A stretch of DNA of 64,000 nucleotides, taken from assembly GCF_000005505.3 (NCBI RefSeq), contig NC_016133.3:54029237-54093236 (forward strand). Reading direction: 5' to 3'. The stretch comes from Brachypodium distachyon (Eukaryota > Streptophyta > Magnoliopsida > Poales > Poaceae). Numbering within the stretch: the first letter of the stretch is position 1; every line of letters starts with the position of its first letter. Below the pieces are notes generated by a model. The model was not told where the DNA came from. It made no database searches and saw nothing but the letters and a program-made list of their open reading frames with translations. Shown here piece by piece: positions 11,027-24,600 of this stretch. The position numbers and the translations under genes are program-made.

Positions 11027-11940
11027 ATCGATATGTCATTTTTTGATCTGATGATCCACCAGCTATCTAGGTTTCTCGTTGCGACGGTTGCACTTTCGAT
11101 TTTGTTTATCCAGTAGTACTAGCTGGAGTAGTAATTTTGTTAGATGAGCGTCAAGTGGTTTATGTATGCACGGTTTCTTCGTGTGTTATGTGCATGCCAT
11201 CCGACTCTCTCCAATCCCGGTTACCACGTTGCTCGGTTGTACGTAGTAGTACCGCATTGATAAGAAATGGTTTGTCAACCTAGCTAATGTGCCACTAGCT
11301 GACCGGCTCCCGTATCTCATTGTCCCATCTAGAAGTTCCTGTGCAGGGAACAGCCCGCACATAAGCACATGGTTTACCAAATCTCGTGTGATTTATACCC
11401 TTTGTTGGATCACATCCATGTGTTTCACCAATGCTTCTTGGAATCAGGTTCAGACTGCATCGTCTCTTCGACTTGTTCGAGCAGAAGTTCCAAGTAGTCA
11501 CGACAAAAAAGATGTACTATTTTTCAAAAAAAAAAGTACTATTTGAAGCGGTGGCTAAGGGTTAACAACAGGAATTTTTCTTATGATTAGTACAATAACA
11601 ATAGTCTGTATACATGAATGGTGCTGCTAGCATTTTATACCCACTAGATTCCGGCTGGCTCCCATCCGAGGATCGGCATATGCTGGGGCATTGGCTAGGG
11701 ACATGGAGTAGGCATGGCTCGGGCGCTCGGCACTGACACAGTGTGTGTGCGCATCCCTTGATGCGATAGGTATATACGGCACTAACTTGGGCTTGACTTG
11801 ACGATGCGGCCCATATTCGATTGGGACCCCTCGCTGCCGACCTGGGCATTTTTTTTTATCGGATCTAGAAAGCATACGGATATGCTACCATAATTTTTTT
11901 TCCAGTTCTATATACTCAATTTTTTTTCCAGATTTATCGA
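11027..11940. other. Gene-free stretch downstream of the CAP gene
   Basis: The first part is presumably the CAP 3' UTR. The rest shows short T- and A-runs but no domain-bearing frame or clear repeat. Confidence 0.55.
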
Positions 11941-12700
11941 TCTCAATGGTGAACGCTAGGATGCTTAGCTGGCGGAAAGAAGGAGCCACCAAAGTTGTGA
12001 CCTTCAGCCGGTTCTTCTCATCTTCTACCATCCGCAATGTTTGTTGCAGAAAAGATCATTTAACTTTAACACAAGCCTTCTCAACTCAATCTTTAAATTG
12101 CACACTCTTTTTTTTTTCGCGCATCTCGTGTGTGCTCTCGTGGAGGACAACCACCCATCGTGGATATTCCTTAACGTAAACAAACTTCTTTGGTTGTTGC
12201 TTCAGGATGTTGTTCTCACAAGAGAGTGTATGAGCAGAAAGAATTGGAAGGGTTCCCCTATTTGTTCTTTCTGTGGACAGATTGAATATTCTTTCAACGT
12301 TATGCAACTAAAGTTGTTTGGGGGGTGGTGGGCTCTTTGTTTGGCACTTCAGTATTTCCGAATTCACTTTGACATTCTCCTAGATGCATACTTTTCTTCC
12401 TGGTGGTGATAGATTTTTTGTGGTGGATTTAGCTGCGGTTACTTGGGCAACCTGGAATTGGAATAGTTTGACTTTTCAAAACTATAAGCTCGGGTCCCCT
12501 TTTGAGATAGTGTCCACTACGTGTGCGTTTTTGATTTCTTGGGCAGGTCTTCACAAAGGAAGTGATGCTGAAGTCCTCAAGGATGGCGCCAGGAAGCTCA
12601 TCGCCAATGCTCAGGAACTGATGTGCAGTACGAAGGAAGGGAGCTCGCCGTCAGATGATGCTCTGGATGTGCCACGACTGTCTCTTGCATCATGAAACTG
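11941..12700 (+). mobile_element. Degenerate LINE zf-RVT remnant
   Basis: Broken plus-strand frames resemble a LINE zinc-binding domain: KLLWLLLQDVVLTRECM and GSPICSFCGQIE at 12041-12409, then VTWATWNWNSLTFQN and an acidic tail at 12384-12695. The cysteine pair and the LW...R spacing match zf-RVT. The frame changes near 12400. No reverse transcriptase core is present and the boundaries are approximate. Confidence 0.65.
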
Positions 12701-12872
12701 GAGTATCTTTGAGGTGGTGGTTTATTAGTTTCTTGCATTGTCGAAAGCTGTACTATACTTATTATGTATCACATGGAGTACCAAGTACCACTGTAACTAG
12801 TTTCTTGCATTGTCGAAAAGTTCAACATCAAGTTAAATGTACTGCTCCATTTCTAGGTGCTTCGTATGTAAT

Positions 12873-13196
12873 CATCCCGTTTCTAAATACTCCATCCGTC
12901 TTATATCAAGTGACTCAAGTTTGTCTAAAAATGGACGTATCTATATACTAAAATACGTCTAGATACATGTAATATTTTAGCACTTAATATGGAACGGAGG
13001 AGTATAAGAAATCCTAACTTTTGGTAAGTCAAATTTCTTCAAATTTGACCAAATTTATATAACAGATATACAATGGCAGATTTTATAACAAAGCTAATTT
13101 GGGATTCTAAATGTTGGTTAAAAAAATATAAACTTGGTCAAACTTGATGAGATTCGACTTAAGACAAACTTAAAACTTCTATATTTAGGAACGGAG
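12873..13196. mobile_element. Degenerate Stowaway-like MITE (outer)
   Basis: The left end ATCCCGTTTCTAAATA pairs with TATTTAGGAACGGAG on the right. The element is interrupted near its left end by the younger MITE at 12890-13003. Ends are approximate because the inverted repeats have decayed. Confidence 0.5.
12890..13003. mobile_element. Stowaway-like MITE (nested)
   Basis: The inverted repeat CTCCATCCGTCTTATATCAAG at the left reads back as CTTAATATGGAACGGAGGAG at the right, flanked by TA. The interior holds the common Stowaway core with gtatct/agatac inverted pairs. Confidence 0.8.
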
Positions 13197-13203
13197 CCGG
13201 TAC

Positions 13204-14517
13204 TTCTGTTGTGACGTGCGATACATGTGCTGCTGGATCGCCCTCTAGTCAACAAAACCGCGAGCCCCACGCTCGACGAAATGGTCCCGACAAGCTGGTC
13301 GCGCATATGTGCGAATTAAGAGACCGATGGACGGAAACTTCTTCAGTCTGGTCATTTTCTGACTTCAATACGAGCCAAAACTTTTCCTTGGTTAGCAATT
13401 TCCGTCTAATTGAAACTGTATTTGGTCGGCGCGGAGTCGTTGAGGTAGTAGACCACTATTAGTAATTTTCTGCATATAGAGGATTACAATAGCTTGCGTC
13501 CAGACTATGCATGTGAATTACGACGCAAGTTCAGTGCAGGCTTAACTAGTCGACACGTACACGTACGGTGGATCTCATTCAGCGTCAGAGATCGACCCGG
13601 CCAGGAAGAGGAATTGGGACAGTGAGTTCGTGAAAACGTACTGAATTTGGACTTCGTTGGCGACGATCAATTCCGTCACGCGAGATCGACACACATACGC
13701 GCGTCCTTTTCGGATGAATGAATAAACCACGAAATAATTCGAGATGGTGACGCTAATTAACTAGTCCCATGTTAATTAGGAGGAACGGAACTCTGCGAAA
13801 TCACCGCACGCAGACTGCTAATGGAGTGCTCGCGTAACTTGAGGAGATATATTCGTTTCTAAATACTGTATAAGAAATCGAGTCAAACTTCTTCAATTTT
13901 GATTAAGTTTTGAAATAGATGTCTACCAACGTCTAGAACTCCAAATTAGTTTGATTAAATCCGTTATTATACATTTTCATAGCATACTCATTTAATTGCA
14001 CATGTTAATAGATTTTGATTTTACAAATTTTGAGAAGAAACGGAGTGAGTCCCGATGCAAAGAGAACTTGGAGAGATAATATATTCTCATTCTGCACTGA
14101 CTCGCTAGCTAGTGACCCATGCATGCTCATCTGATGTGTGATCAAGTAAGTCACGGCATGAAAATAATACATTATCTGATGAGCGGTCCAAGTTGAGACC
14201 AATTTTTAGAAAAAAAAAACGGGGCTAGCTAGCGAGTACGCAATGCCATTTTATAGGTCAACATTCTCAAGACAAGGTACGTGGCAAACAGCTTAATTAC
14301 TTTGACATTCGTAACGCAACAATGTATATTTTGTAATTTTGTCCCAGCAGCGTCAAATGTCTCCCGGCACTGACGTTGAGTTGAGATTAGTTTTATCAGA
14401 AAAAGAGCAAGTATACATCATGCATGCATGAAGTAACCCTGATAGGGGCACACTAAATCATTTCCTGCCCGGCAAAACCGTGATCTCGTCCTAGATTAAT
14501 AATTTTGCCTGCCAGTC
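13204..14517. other. Gene-free stretch
   Basis: No gene was recognised. At 13860-14050 an AT-rich segment with tttctaaatactg on one side and gaagaaacggagt on the other looks like a very old Stowaway copy. The rest shows nothing I can name. Confidence 0.5.
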
Positions 14518-15060
14518 TTTTTTTGACGAACCTAGCAGTTGTACTGACTTTTCAAATAGAAGAACAGAAAGGAGTTCACCTAGTACAACCTAATAGCACA
14601 AGCTTAAAAGAAACTCAAAACGGAGCCACGTGTGGGCAAACAACAAACGAGAAAGAACTGAGCCACGAGCCGGCAAAATCAAGATATACTAGTACTCCGG
14701 CGCCTCCAACAGGAGGCTAAATTCCTCCTCGATCAGCCGGCAGATGACAGCAACAATCCTCTCCTTTTGCTGAAAAACTCTCAAATTCCTGTCTTTCCAC
14801 AAATGCCAAACAATAAGCGCCGCCATGGCACTATCCTTCATCTTAGAAACCAATTTAGGCCCAGAAACAATTCGCCTCCACCAGATTTTCAACGAAGAAT
14901 TTTGACATTCTTGTGTAAGAGTGATGTTTGAAACTATGCTGGAGGCAATTTCGTATGTTCTTCCAATGATTATGAATTGTGTAGGACTAAACAAGTGCCG
15001 TGAAGCTACGACGGAAGAAACAGTTGAAGGAAATGTGAAAGAGATATATGTGCACATTTA
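14518..15060 (-). mobile_element. LINE 3' end, minus strand
   Basis: The minus-strand frame 14689-15057 encodes the end of a LINE ORF2: SAMAALIVWHLWKDRNLRVF followed by a charged tail, the usual sequence after zf-RVT. A T-run at 14518-14524 (an A-tail on the minus strand) marks the 3' end. Only the last portion of the element is present. Confidence 0.75.
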
Positions 15061-15830
15061 GCAAGATACTCAAATGCTCCAGCTACCGCTTTATCTCTCT
15101 CTAGAATCTAACAAAGGTCCCCTGCTAGACGCTTGGATATTTATATTTTCTCGTAGTACCAGCTACTATCCAAATTGCGGAGCTTAACAGTAAGATACTA
15201 CTCTGTAGCAGAAGATTCTCTCTACTATTTTGGCTCTATATGCAAGCAGAGCAGACAGACAGACAGGCCATCTTCTTCAGAGCAGGAAAAGCAATCCAAG
15301 TCTCGTCCTCTGTACACATTTCAGAGAGACAGTACTGCTGATCAGCCTGATCAGCCAAACTTTTTGAAGAAACGAAAAATTTATTACGCGGGGAGTTCCC
15401 TCCCAACACTTACTGTACCATGTTCGAGAAAGTGGTTCTTCCATTTAACTCTACGTCCTGAAAGCTTGCTAGTCGCTACGACCGACGTTGGAATGGACCT
15501 GTTCCAGCGCTCGATCGGCTCTCGCCACAGTATACACCTGTCGTCGTCGTCCCACGTCGCGTCATGCTACGGCTGTATTGGCCCACACCACGTACTACGC
15601 CAGTAAGTAGCGTAGCGAGCGCAGCCAGGTCAAGTCAAGAGTAGTTTTTCACATCGATCCATCTGCGTCGTCGCAATAACCAAATCGAGGTTCGCAGCAA
15701 AAACAAATCCTCGTTCGCAGCCTCGCTCGATAGAGATGCCCGGCCGCAGTCGCATACATATACGCCCGAATGCCGGCGCCAGTTTCCTAGGTAGCTCTAG
15801 TATCTCTCAGCTCTCAGCCGGCTCTGATCG
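15061..15830. other. Upstream region of the GLR gene
   Basis: Presumed promoter and 5' UTR of the glutamate receptor-like gene. No other gene or repeat was recognised. A catatata string near 15757 could be a TATA-like element but is unconvincing. Confidence 0.5.
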
Positions 15831-18800
15831 ATGCAGCAGTACCACGTGCTACTGATCATGGCGGGGCACCCGGCGGCGTCCTCTTCTCTCTTCGTCTCGC
15901 TCTTCTCCTTCCTCGTGGCCGCGCTGGTCGTCGGGCAGCAACAGGCGGCACTGGCCGCGGCGCAGGAGAGCGCTGCGGTGCCGGTGCCGGTGCCGGTCCG
16001 CGTCGGGGTGATCCTGGACTGGGCGTCGCCGGTGTCGCGGAGGCGGCGGACGGGCATTCAGATGGCCGTGGAGGACTACTACGCGGCGCACCCGGGGTCG
16101 GCCGCAAAGGTGGAGCTCCATTTCCGGGACTCGGCCGGGGACGTCGTCGGCGCCGCCTCCGCTGGTAATCAATCAGCTAATTAACGCTCTCCCTCGCTCG
16201 TTTGCCCATGAACACCTCTCAATTGCCGTCAAATCGCTAGCTCTAGATGCAGTTTGCTGCTAAAACTCTGCGCTGGCCACCCGCGAGGATCGGTCGAGAA
16301 CGCTTCCGTCGATCGACCCCCCATCTTTCGTTGTCCGTTCTGTTTTAGTCAATGGACTGTTTTGGCTGCTGTTCCGCACGTCGCGTGAGCCACTAGATAC
16401 GATCTGTGGACTGTGGTGCACCGGGGCTCAGCTGGCTCCTGGCTGCCTTAGATCCGTCGTGTTGCATCGCGGTCCTCTTGTCTTAGAGAAACGCCATTCT
16501 GCATGTCTCCTTGACAGGAAAGCCAGCTCGGATATTTTAGGAATCTTGTCTCTATGCTGTAAAGTGCCATTTTTAACCGCGGCTAGTGGACACTCCACGA
16601 AATTTACATATACGTCTGTTTTTTCAGGGTCGGGTACGTAGTCATTACGTACGTACTGACCATACATGTGATAAGCTTAACCATTCCGACGCATCTTAGA
16701 GCTCCCAATCACCAGGCATGTCTACTCTTGCATGCCCCGCTTAGGTGGGACTGCTGTGGTCTGTCTGACTGACTGACTGACTAGACTGACTAGTCTTCAC
16801 CCAAGCACGTGCTACCGTGCGAGCCGGTCAAGCTATCTCACAGTCATCAGATCGGGACTACTGGTGTTATTAAGTTGCGAGCACGAAATTAACCTTAGAT
16901 ATGCAGAGATTAGTTAGGCACGACACGACGGAAAGTGATGCATGCATGGGTTTGATTAATTAATCTTATATCTGCCAATTCTCCTTTTTGCAACGACCTC
17001 TGCATCACTACATGCATGCATGATGGGTGTCATATGCTCCATGCGTCCATGCAGCATCCAGATCGATTTGCCTTTTTTTATTTTTGCGAAAATCCAGATC
17101 GATTTGCTAGCTGCAAACCCGAGAGTTTACACATTTTGACACCGCGCACACTTGCACGAAAAGAAGATGAACACAAAGGTTGCTGCACGTACATGCATGA
17201 GCCCGAGTTAATTAGGTTGAAGCAGGTCGCAACTTGGTATAAATTTTCAGTCGGTCACAGGCGTCATGTGGACGTATGCGCATCATCACTAGCATCGATC
17301 GGGTTTGTCCCGCGCCAGCGCGTGGAACGGTCAATTGAGAGATTAATGCTGATTTTGACTGAAATGCACTATGTCTGTGTCGCTGCCACGTTGTCACCAG
17401 TCGTTTTCCATCGACCATCGACCGGTCTGTCAAGTACGCGCGTGTTTTGAGCTGGTCATGAATCAATTAAGTGTACTATCATCGACTGGTACTAGATTTA
17501 TTCTCTCAAAAAACAGTACTGCTACTGGATTTCGAAGATAGTGACAAAGGGAAAACTTTATTACTCCAGCAAATATGTTTGTTGAAACTGGCATCGATCG
17601 ATCGTCGGGTGTGTCTCTCCCATGTGAGAGACAAGTCTCTTTCAAGTTTTCCTTATCAAAGTCTCCAAAAAGATGGCTACCTTGATCGTGAAAATAAGTC
17701 CAGCGTCGGTAGATCTTTCGCGAGAAGATCGGGCATAAAATCAGATGTTCATTCCTTCAGTTTTCCTTTCTTTTGAATCTTTCATTCCTTCAGCTTCAGC
17801 TCCGCGGTAGTACTTATTCTCCGAATGGAACCATATGTTAACAGTAATTAATTAAATGCTGCAATTTCTTTTTTAATTACCACAAACTGAGTCAATTTTC
17901 TTCTTTGTTTGGGCCCTTAATAACTACCAGAGAATCCAACGGCCCAACCTTTTCTAATAAACGCCCCTCTTCCTCTCCCGTGGCTGTGGTTGCAGCGGTG
18001 GACCTGATCAAGAATGCGCAGGTGCAGGCCATCATCGGCCCGCAAACCTCGTCGCAAGCGGAGTTCGTGGCCAGTCTGGGCAGCCGGGCCCACGTCCCCG
18101 TGCTCTCCTACTCCGCCACCTCGCCGTCGCTCTCCCCGTCCCAGACCCCCTTCTTCGTCCGCACGGCCGCCAACGACTCCGTCCAGGCGCTGCCGCTCGC
18201 GGCGTTCCTCGCCGCGTTCGGCTGGCGCGCGGTGGCCGTCGTGCACGAGGACTCGCCCTACGGCGCCGGCATCCTCCCGGCGCTCGCCGACGCGCTCGCC
18301 TCCGCTGGCGTCGGCAGCGGGGCCGCGGCGGCCATCACGCACCGCGCCGCCGTGCCCGGGGACGCCAGCGACGAGCGCCTCGATGCCGTGCTGTACGCGC
18401 TCGCGGCGGCGCCGACGCGCGTGTTCGTCGTGCACGCGAGGTACGCGCTCGCCGCGCGGCTGTTCGGGCGGGCGAGGGCGGCCGGCATGGTGGCCGAGGG
18501 CTACGTCTGGGTCGCCACCGACGGCGTCGGGAGCTTCATCGACAGGTTTTCCCGCGAGGAGCTCGAGGACATGCAGGGCGTCGTCAGCGTCAGGCCTCGG
18601 GTGAAGTACACGACGAGCGAGGTGAGGAACTTCACGGCGAGGTTCAGGGCGCGGTTCCGGCGCGACTACCCGGAAGTCGACGACGAGCACGTTGTCCGTG
18701 ATGAACCCACCGTGATGAGGCTCTGGTCGTACGACACGGCGTGGGCCATTGCCGCCGCCGCGGACGTGGCCGCGCCCGGCGCGGTCCAGCCGACACCGCA

Positions 18801-20789
18801 GAGGAGAACGGCACTGACGGACCTGGACCGGGTGGGCGTGTCGGCGACGGGAGCGGCGCTTCTCAAGGCGGTGCTGGACACGAGTTTCGACGGGATGGCC
18901 GGGAAGTTCACGCTCGTCGACGGGCAGCTGCAGGTGGCGGCGTACGAGGTGGTGAACATCGTCGGGCGAGGCGCCAGGACGGTGGGGCTCTGGACGGCGC
19001 CGGATTCGACCAAGGCGCTGAAACTGAAACACATCCTGTGGCCAGGCGACACGCTGTCCACCCCGAAAGGCTGGACTCCGGCGTCGCAGAACGGGGGTAA
19101 CCCGGTGCTCCGGGTGGCCGTGCCGGTGAAGCACGGTTTCAAACAGTTCGTGGACGCGGACCCGGAGAACTCATCAAGGTTCACGGGCTACTGCATCGAC
19201 GTGTTCGACGAGGTGATGAGGAGCCTGGCGTACCCGGTAGTCTACAACTACGTGCCGTTCCCGAACAGCTCGGACGCCTACGACATGCTGGTGGACCTGG
19301 TGCGTCAGGGTGAGGCGGACGCGGTGGTGGGCGACGTGACGATCACGGCGAGCCGGATGGACAAGGGGGTGGATTTCACGATGCCGTTCACGGAGTCCGG
19401 CTGGGCCATGGTCGTGGCGGTGCGGGAGGACGCCGGTGCGTCCTGCATGTGGGTCTTCCTGCAGCCGCTGACCACCAGCCTCTGGCTCGCTAGCCTCGCC
19501 TTCTTCTGCTTCACCGGCTTCGTCGTCTGGGTCATCGAGCACCGCGTCAACCCTGAATTCCGCGGCACCCCCTCCCAGCAGTTCGGCCTCATCTTCTACT
19601 TCGCCTTCTCCACCCTCGTCTTCTCCCACAGTACGTTGTACAACTCCGGATTTCCCAATTTCCATTCTTGAATGATCGAATTAATGACCTGGTTGGTTTT
19701 GCAGAGGAGAAGCTGGAGAGCAACCTGTCGAGGTTGGTGGTGATCGTGTGGGTGTTCGTGGTGCTGATCCTGACGTCGAGCTACACGGCGAGCCTGACGT
19801 CGATGCTAACGGTGCAAAAGCTCCAGCCGACGGTGACGGACGTGAGGGAGCTGCAGAGGTGGGGGCACAACATCGGGCACCAGGAGGGCACCTTCATCAA
19901 GCCCTTGCTTGTTAAGATGGGCTTCGACGAGCGGAGGATGAAGAAGTACAGCACGGTGGAGGAGTACGCGGATGCGCTGTCCAGGGGTTCGGCGAACGGC
20001 GGGGTGGACGCCATGTTCGACGAGATCCCGTACCTGAAGCTCTTCCTGTCGCAGTACTGCGACGGGTACATGATGGTAGGGCCCGTGTACAAGACGGACG
20101 GGTTCGGGTTCGTGTTCCCGAGGGGATCGCCCATGGTGTCGGACGTGTCGAGGGAGATACTGAGGCTGGCGGAGGGGGAGAAGATGGCGCGGATCGAGAA
20201 GGCGTGGTTCGGCGAGCCGGATGCCGGTGCTTGCCGGAGCAGCAGCAGCGCCGCCGCTGTCGGCTCGTCTAACCTCAGCTTCCGGAGCTTCGGCGGGCTG
20301 TTCCTCATCACCGGCGTGGTGTCCATCCTCATGCTGCTGCTCTACCTCGCCACTTTCGCATACCGAGAGCGTGACGAGCTCCGGGCGGCGGAGGCCGAGG
20401 CCAAGGCCGAGGCCGCCAGTGGCTCTGGCTCCCGGAGCGCGTCGGTTCGGAGGATGCGTGCGTGGCTGCAGCACTACGACAGGAAGGACCTCAAGTCACC
20501 TACATTCAAGACGTGGAACGACGACTCTCTGAGGAACGGCAGCGAATTCGCGGGCCGGACACCAAGATGGAATGCTGAGAGCCCGAGGAATGGCACACCG
20601 ATTGCCGGGGAGGAGGAACATGCCATGGGCGGGAGGAGCCCCCTGAGCGTGTACATCAGCTCAGAGATGAACACCAGCTCTCCACCGGAGGGAACACCCG
20701 TGTCGGTGATGGGCGAGTCATTCGAGCAGAGGGTTGAGGGGGCAGCAGCCTCCGAGATGGGAAGGTCACCGGCCTCTCAAGTGCAGTAG
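15831..20789 (+). CDS. Glutamate receptor-like channel (GLR)
   Basis: Three exons, join(15831..16164, 17996..19630, 19705..20789), keep frame and give 1017 aa. The first 40 or so residues hold a hydrophobic signal peptide; a second ATG at 15858 is an alternative start. A periplasmic-binding-like ANF domain follows (about 55-430), then a split ligand-binding domain with GYCIDVFDEV and GDVTITASRMDKGVDFT. Membrane segments: M1 about 606-625, pore helix about 638-655 (QQFGLIFYFAFSTLVFSH), M3 about 666-690 ending in SYTASLTS, the plant form of the channel gate, and M4 about 853-876. A Ser-rich cytosolic tail of about 140 residues follows. Plant GLRs are amino-acid-gated, calcium-permeable channels in plasma or endomembranes. 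Intron 1 is long (1831 bp); intron 2 is 74 bp. The gene converges on DGK copy A. A decayed second copy lies at 28681-28829. Confidence 0.92.
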
Positions 20790-21618
20790 GTTTTCCGTGA
20801 TTTGCAGTAGAACGCAATTCCATGAGGAATGCTAGCATAGGATTTCCGTGCAGTCTTGCCACTACTTGTAATTTGGCTAAAATTTGTTTGTATTCGTATT
20901 CTAGTGGTCATTAGCAAATTCATAGGAAGCTGTACACCAAAACATTATGTCCAAGAGGAAAGGAATGTCATTATCATTGTACTTGTACATGCCAGCCGCA
21001 AAAGCATTTGAAATGACTTCATCACGTCTAACCAAGGAATGTCCAAGAGGAAAGGAATTGTTGGATTACACAGAAAGTAAAGTTACAGCTTACATCATAG
21101 TGTTCTTCACCGCATTGTTTTTCCCACTTGACAATTTTTTTTACAATAGAAATCGAATTAAATTTGTTCCCCCACCAAAGGAACTAGCAGTACATGGTGG
21201 CGCATTTTGCTCCTGCCAAGACTCAACCATGGGTAAACTGTACATACGTAATATTCCGCTGCACCTGAGCCATCTCTAAGAAGGCCAATAAACATGCATC
21301 CACACTGCACGTGCTCCTGAACTGTACATAGTCTAACGATCTGCCTCCGTCCCAAAATAAGTGTCGCAACTTTTTTTCAAAATAAAGGATTCTACACAAT
21401 GAAACGAGTTTAGACACGTGTCTATACAAACGTATATAGACAAAATTGTGATGCTTATTTTAGGACGGAGGTAGTATAATGCAATCTGGTATGAAATGGC
21501 AAGTGGATGATTAACGGAGTTAGCAGGAACGATAATGTTGTGCACGGCACAAATTAATGTCAATGAACAATAAGAAAATGAACTTTCTGAAATTTTACCT
21601 GATTAACTTAGAAAAATC
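20790..21618. other. Convergent intergenic region GLR / DGK-A
   Basis: It holds the 3' ends of two convergent genes (GLR stop at 20789, DGK-A stop at 21619) and a Stowaway-like MITE (21341-21474). From about 20860 on, the sequence matches 28845-29430, the corresponding region beside DGK copy B. Confidence 0.75.
21341..21474. mobile_element. Stowaway-like MITE, unit A only
   Basis: Inverted repeats run from CTGCCTCCGTCCCAAAATAA to TTATTTTAGGACGGAGGTAG. At the matching place in unit B (near 29285-29295, gatctagaatg) the element is absent. Confidence 0.85.
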
Positions 21619-24600
21619 TCATTGCTCCCCATTTATCATCAGCGAATGATAGGGAACTCTATTTATTTCCACAATGGTTGATTGGTCCTGGATGAGTGGT
21701 TGTTTCCATGGCTCTCCATCCATCTGAACGTATGCTCGATCCCACTCACCACCCTTCATTTCAATCTTGATAGCTGCAGCCTGATAGAAGGCCAATTTTT
21801 TTTAAATCGATTCAATTAATTAAGAGTTGGAATTTACACAAGCACTTTCGCACAGAAATAAAAAAGTAAACTAATGGAGCAACAATCTAGAGAAAATAAA
21901 CTACAACGGCAGAAAATAGTCTAAGGCTTCCGGAGGATGAACCGAGTGGTACCAAGTGATTCTGTCCGTTAAAGTCTGAGTCTGAGGACACCTTTGAGGC
22001 CGGCAGCTTGTTCATTGTAGATGGAATCAACAGTTTTGATCGGGATTGAGGCACTTGAAATGCGATATTCCTTTCAAGCTAGATGAACCACCAAGACACA
22101 CAAACGGAGGCATACAAAAACAACTCAAGAACATTACCCTACCCAGTGGGTGCACAAATGAAGGCTTCTTTTTATATACCTAGGTACTCTTCCGTGCGCT
22201 TTAAGAGTTGTGCACCTCCCCTTGAATGGGTGGAGCATGGAAAGCACTACCTGTATTTCATACTCTCTCCGTTCCAAAATATAAGGCCTACTGTATAACT
22301 TTTGTTGACGATCAAACTTTCAAAACTTTGACCAAGCTTACCACCAAAAATATTAACACCTACTATTTCAAATGAATTCACCGTGAAAATATATTTCATG
22401 ATAGATCTAGTGATCGGTGATCCTGATTTGGGACTTTAAATGTTGTCACCCTATATTTTGGAACGGAGAGAGTACAACTTTTAGACTCGAGAGTGATTAC
22501 ATGAAATGTTTGGGTAGATTTAGTTTGCTTGTCAGCACGAGATAACTATCTCAGGATGGGGCAAAAATATTAATGGAAAAATAGGGCAACAAATAGATGC
22601 AAGTACCTGAGCAATGTGCTTTGCTTTGATCAGCTCAGCCATAACGAGTGAAGCATGCCAGCCTTCTTTCAGACCAAATATTTCAATCAATCCATCATCT
22701 GAATGGGCTTCAACAAAACCTCTCTGGGAATGAGAAAAAGAAGACATGTCACTTGTAACAGAAGGCACTCTGTGTAACCCCACCAGAGCTGAACTCTAGC
22801 TTGAAGCTACCACTTCTTCTAAAGATACAGTACAAATGCTAAAGCACACTTGCAATACTGCTTTAGTTGCTGACTTGCTGTCAATTTATCCTATTTGGTA
22901 CAGCTAAAAAACACTTAACCTGGAGTAGGGGTGTTCATCACGGTTTTCTCCAACACATTCAAACTGGCATCTTGAACTCAAATTTTGCAAGACCAAATAC
23001 GATGTTCAAAACAAATACTATGTACCTACCTTTTCCAGTTTCACCAAACTGACTAAACTAGAAAAAATAAAACTGAGAGATATATGCAATGTGCATGACC
23101 AAGCTCAACTAACCTTTTCGAGATAATCCGGTTTAAGATTACCCCATGGATGCCTTCCACTGCAGTAGTTGTACAAATTTAAGACCACTAGGGACCTAAC
23201 ACTGCAGGATCGACAGAGGAAAAGAAATATAAGCTCTACTTCTGTGATAACACGAGGATCGGTACATCAAGTTTGAAGGAAAAGTGAGAGCAACAATTAT
23301 TCCCTAGTGGGGTTATTGGATTTTCTAACAATCCTAAGTATCATAGATGTTTAAAATGTAACGGATATCTATGACTTGCCTTGAAGGCATTTGAATTTGC
23401 TCCCATTCAGAACAATTGACCCTTTGAATGTAAAGCCGCAAAATGTTTTTAAGTCCCCTGCATCAAAAAACATTCTGTCAGGCCTGGACAGATGATTGAG
23501 ACAAATGTATTTAACAAAGGAAGAAGAAGAGCATCTTACCTTCTCTCTCAAAAAAAAAAACATCTTAGCAATCTTGCACTTTATTCTCCGTCAAAATGCG
23601 AACAGGTAAAAATAATGGGTTGTTGACATTGCATAGTACTTCGTACTTGAATCGAAATCCTCAGATACAAACTAGAATAATATTATAGTATGTGGACTAA
23701 TGCTACTGTGTAGAACTTTGTAGGTAAAATCCCTAATTAACCTTAAGCCACTATTGTGTCTAGAGGATAATCGAAAATAAAATAACTATATGATACTTTA
23801 AAAGTCCGAGAGTACTTTTAGAATACATGGAAAGTTAGTTATTTACCTTAGCTGAGGACTTGCTGTACAAGGTGTACAGAGCCATCCCTGTGTGCAGCCA
23901 TATCCAGCATAAATCAACTGCATAAGGTAAAACCAAATATTATTAGCAAAATCACCTGTAGGGTGCACACCAGCATGACGTATATAAATATGCTACAGAA
24001 AAGGCATTGAAGGAAAAAAAACATTTTTTTTCAAAGCTACATATTCTAGAAGAACTTGCAATCACGTCCAGCTTATCTGTCAAGTATACAGCAAGATCCA
24101 CATGATGATGATGATAATGATGATGATGATGTACATGTGCAATGAGTTCTTTTATGTCTGCAGCGTCACATGATTATCAGCATACCATACTTACGTGCTA
24201 CTGTAGAAGAGACAGCTATGAAGATACTGGTAACCAGCACATGTTGAATGCAAGGATATATGCTCTTTCGACAGTCCTCGCTCATGATTAGATATTTTTT
24301 GCGCACACACTCATGAAAAGCTTAGTGCAGTTCAGCTTAGGATTTTTCTTTCATTACTAGGGTATATAGCTAGAGAAAATAGGTAATTTAGGCCCCAGGT
24401 TTAGACATAGGCCTCTTTTCACCCTTTTGCCCACGGACATTCTTGTCTAGCTCTGCAACTGCATATGTTTTTTCTAAAAAAAAATCACATTCTGCAATGA
24501 TGAAACATATGAGAATTTTAAGACACTATACAGAATTAAAGAAGTACTTTCAGAACCTTATTTGCAACTGGTCCTTGAGCAAGATATGGCTTTTCATCTC

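Noticed and set aside
17917..19665. Minus-strand frames of up to about 405 codons opposite the GLR gene
   Set aside because: They are antisense to a strongly supported GLR exon and are explained by its high third-position GC content.
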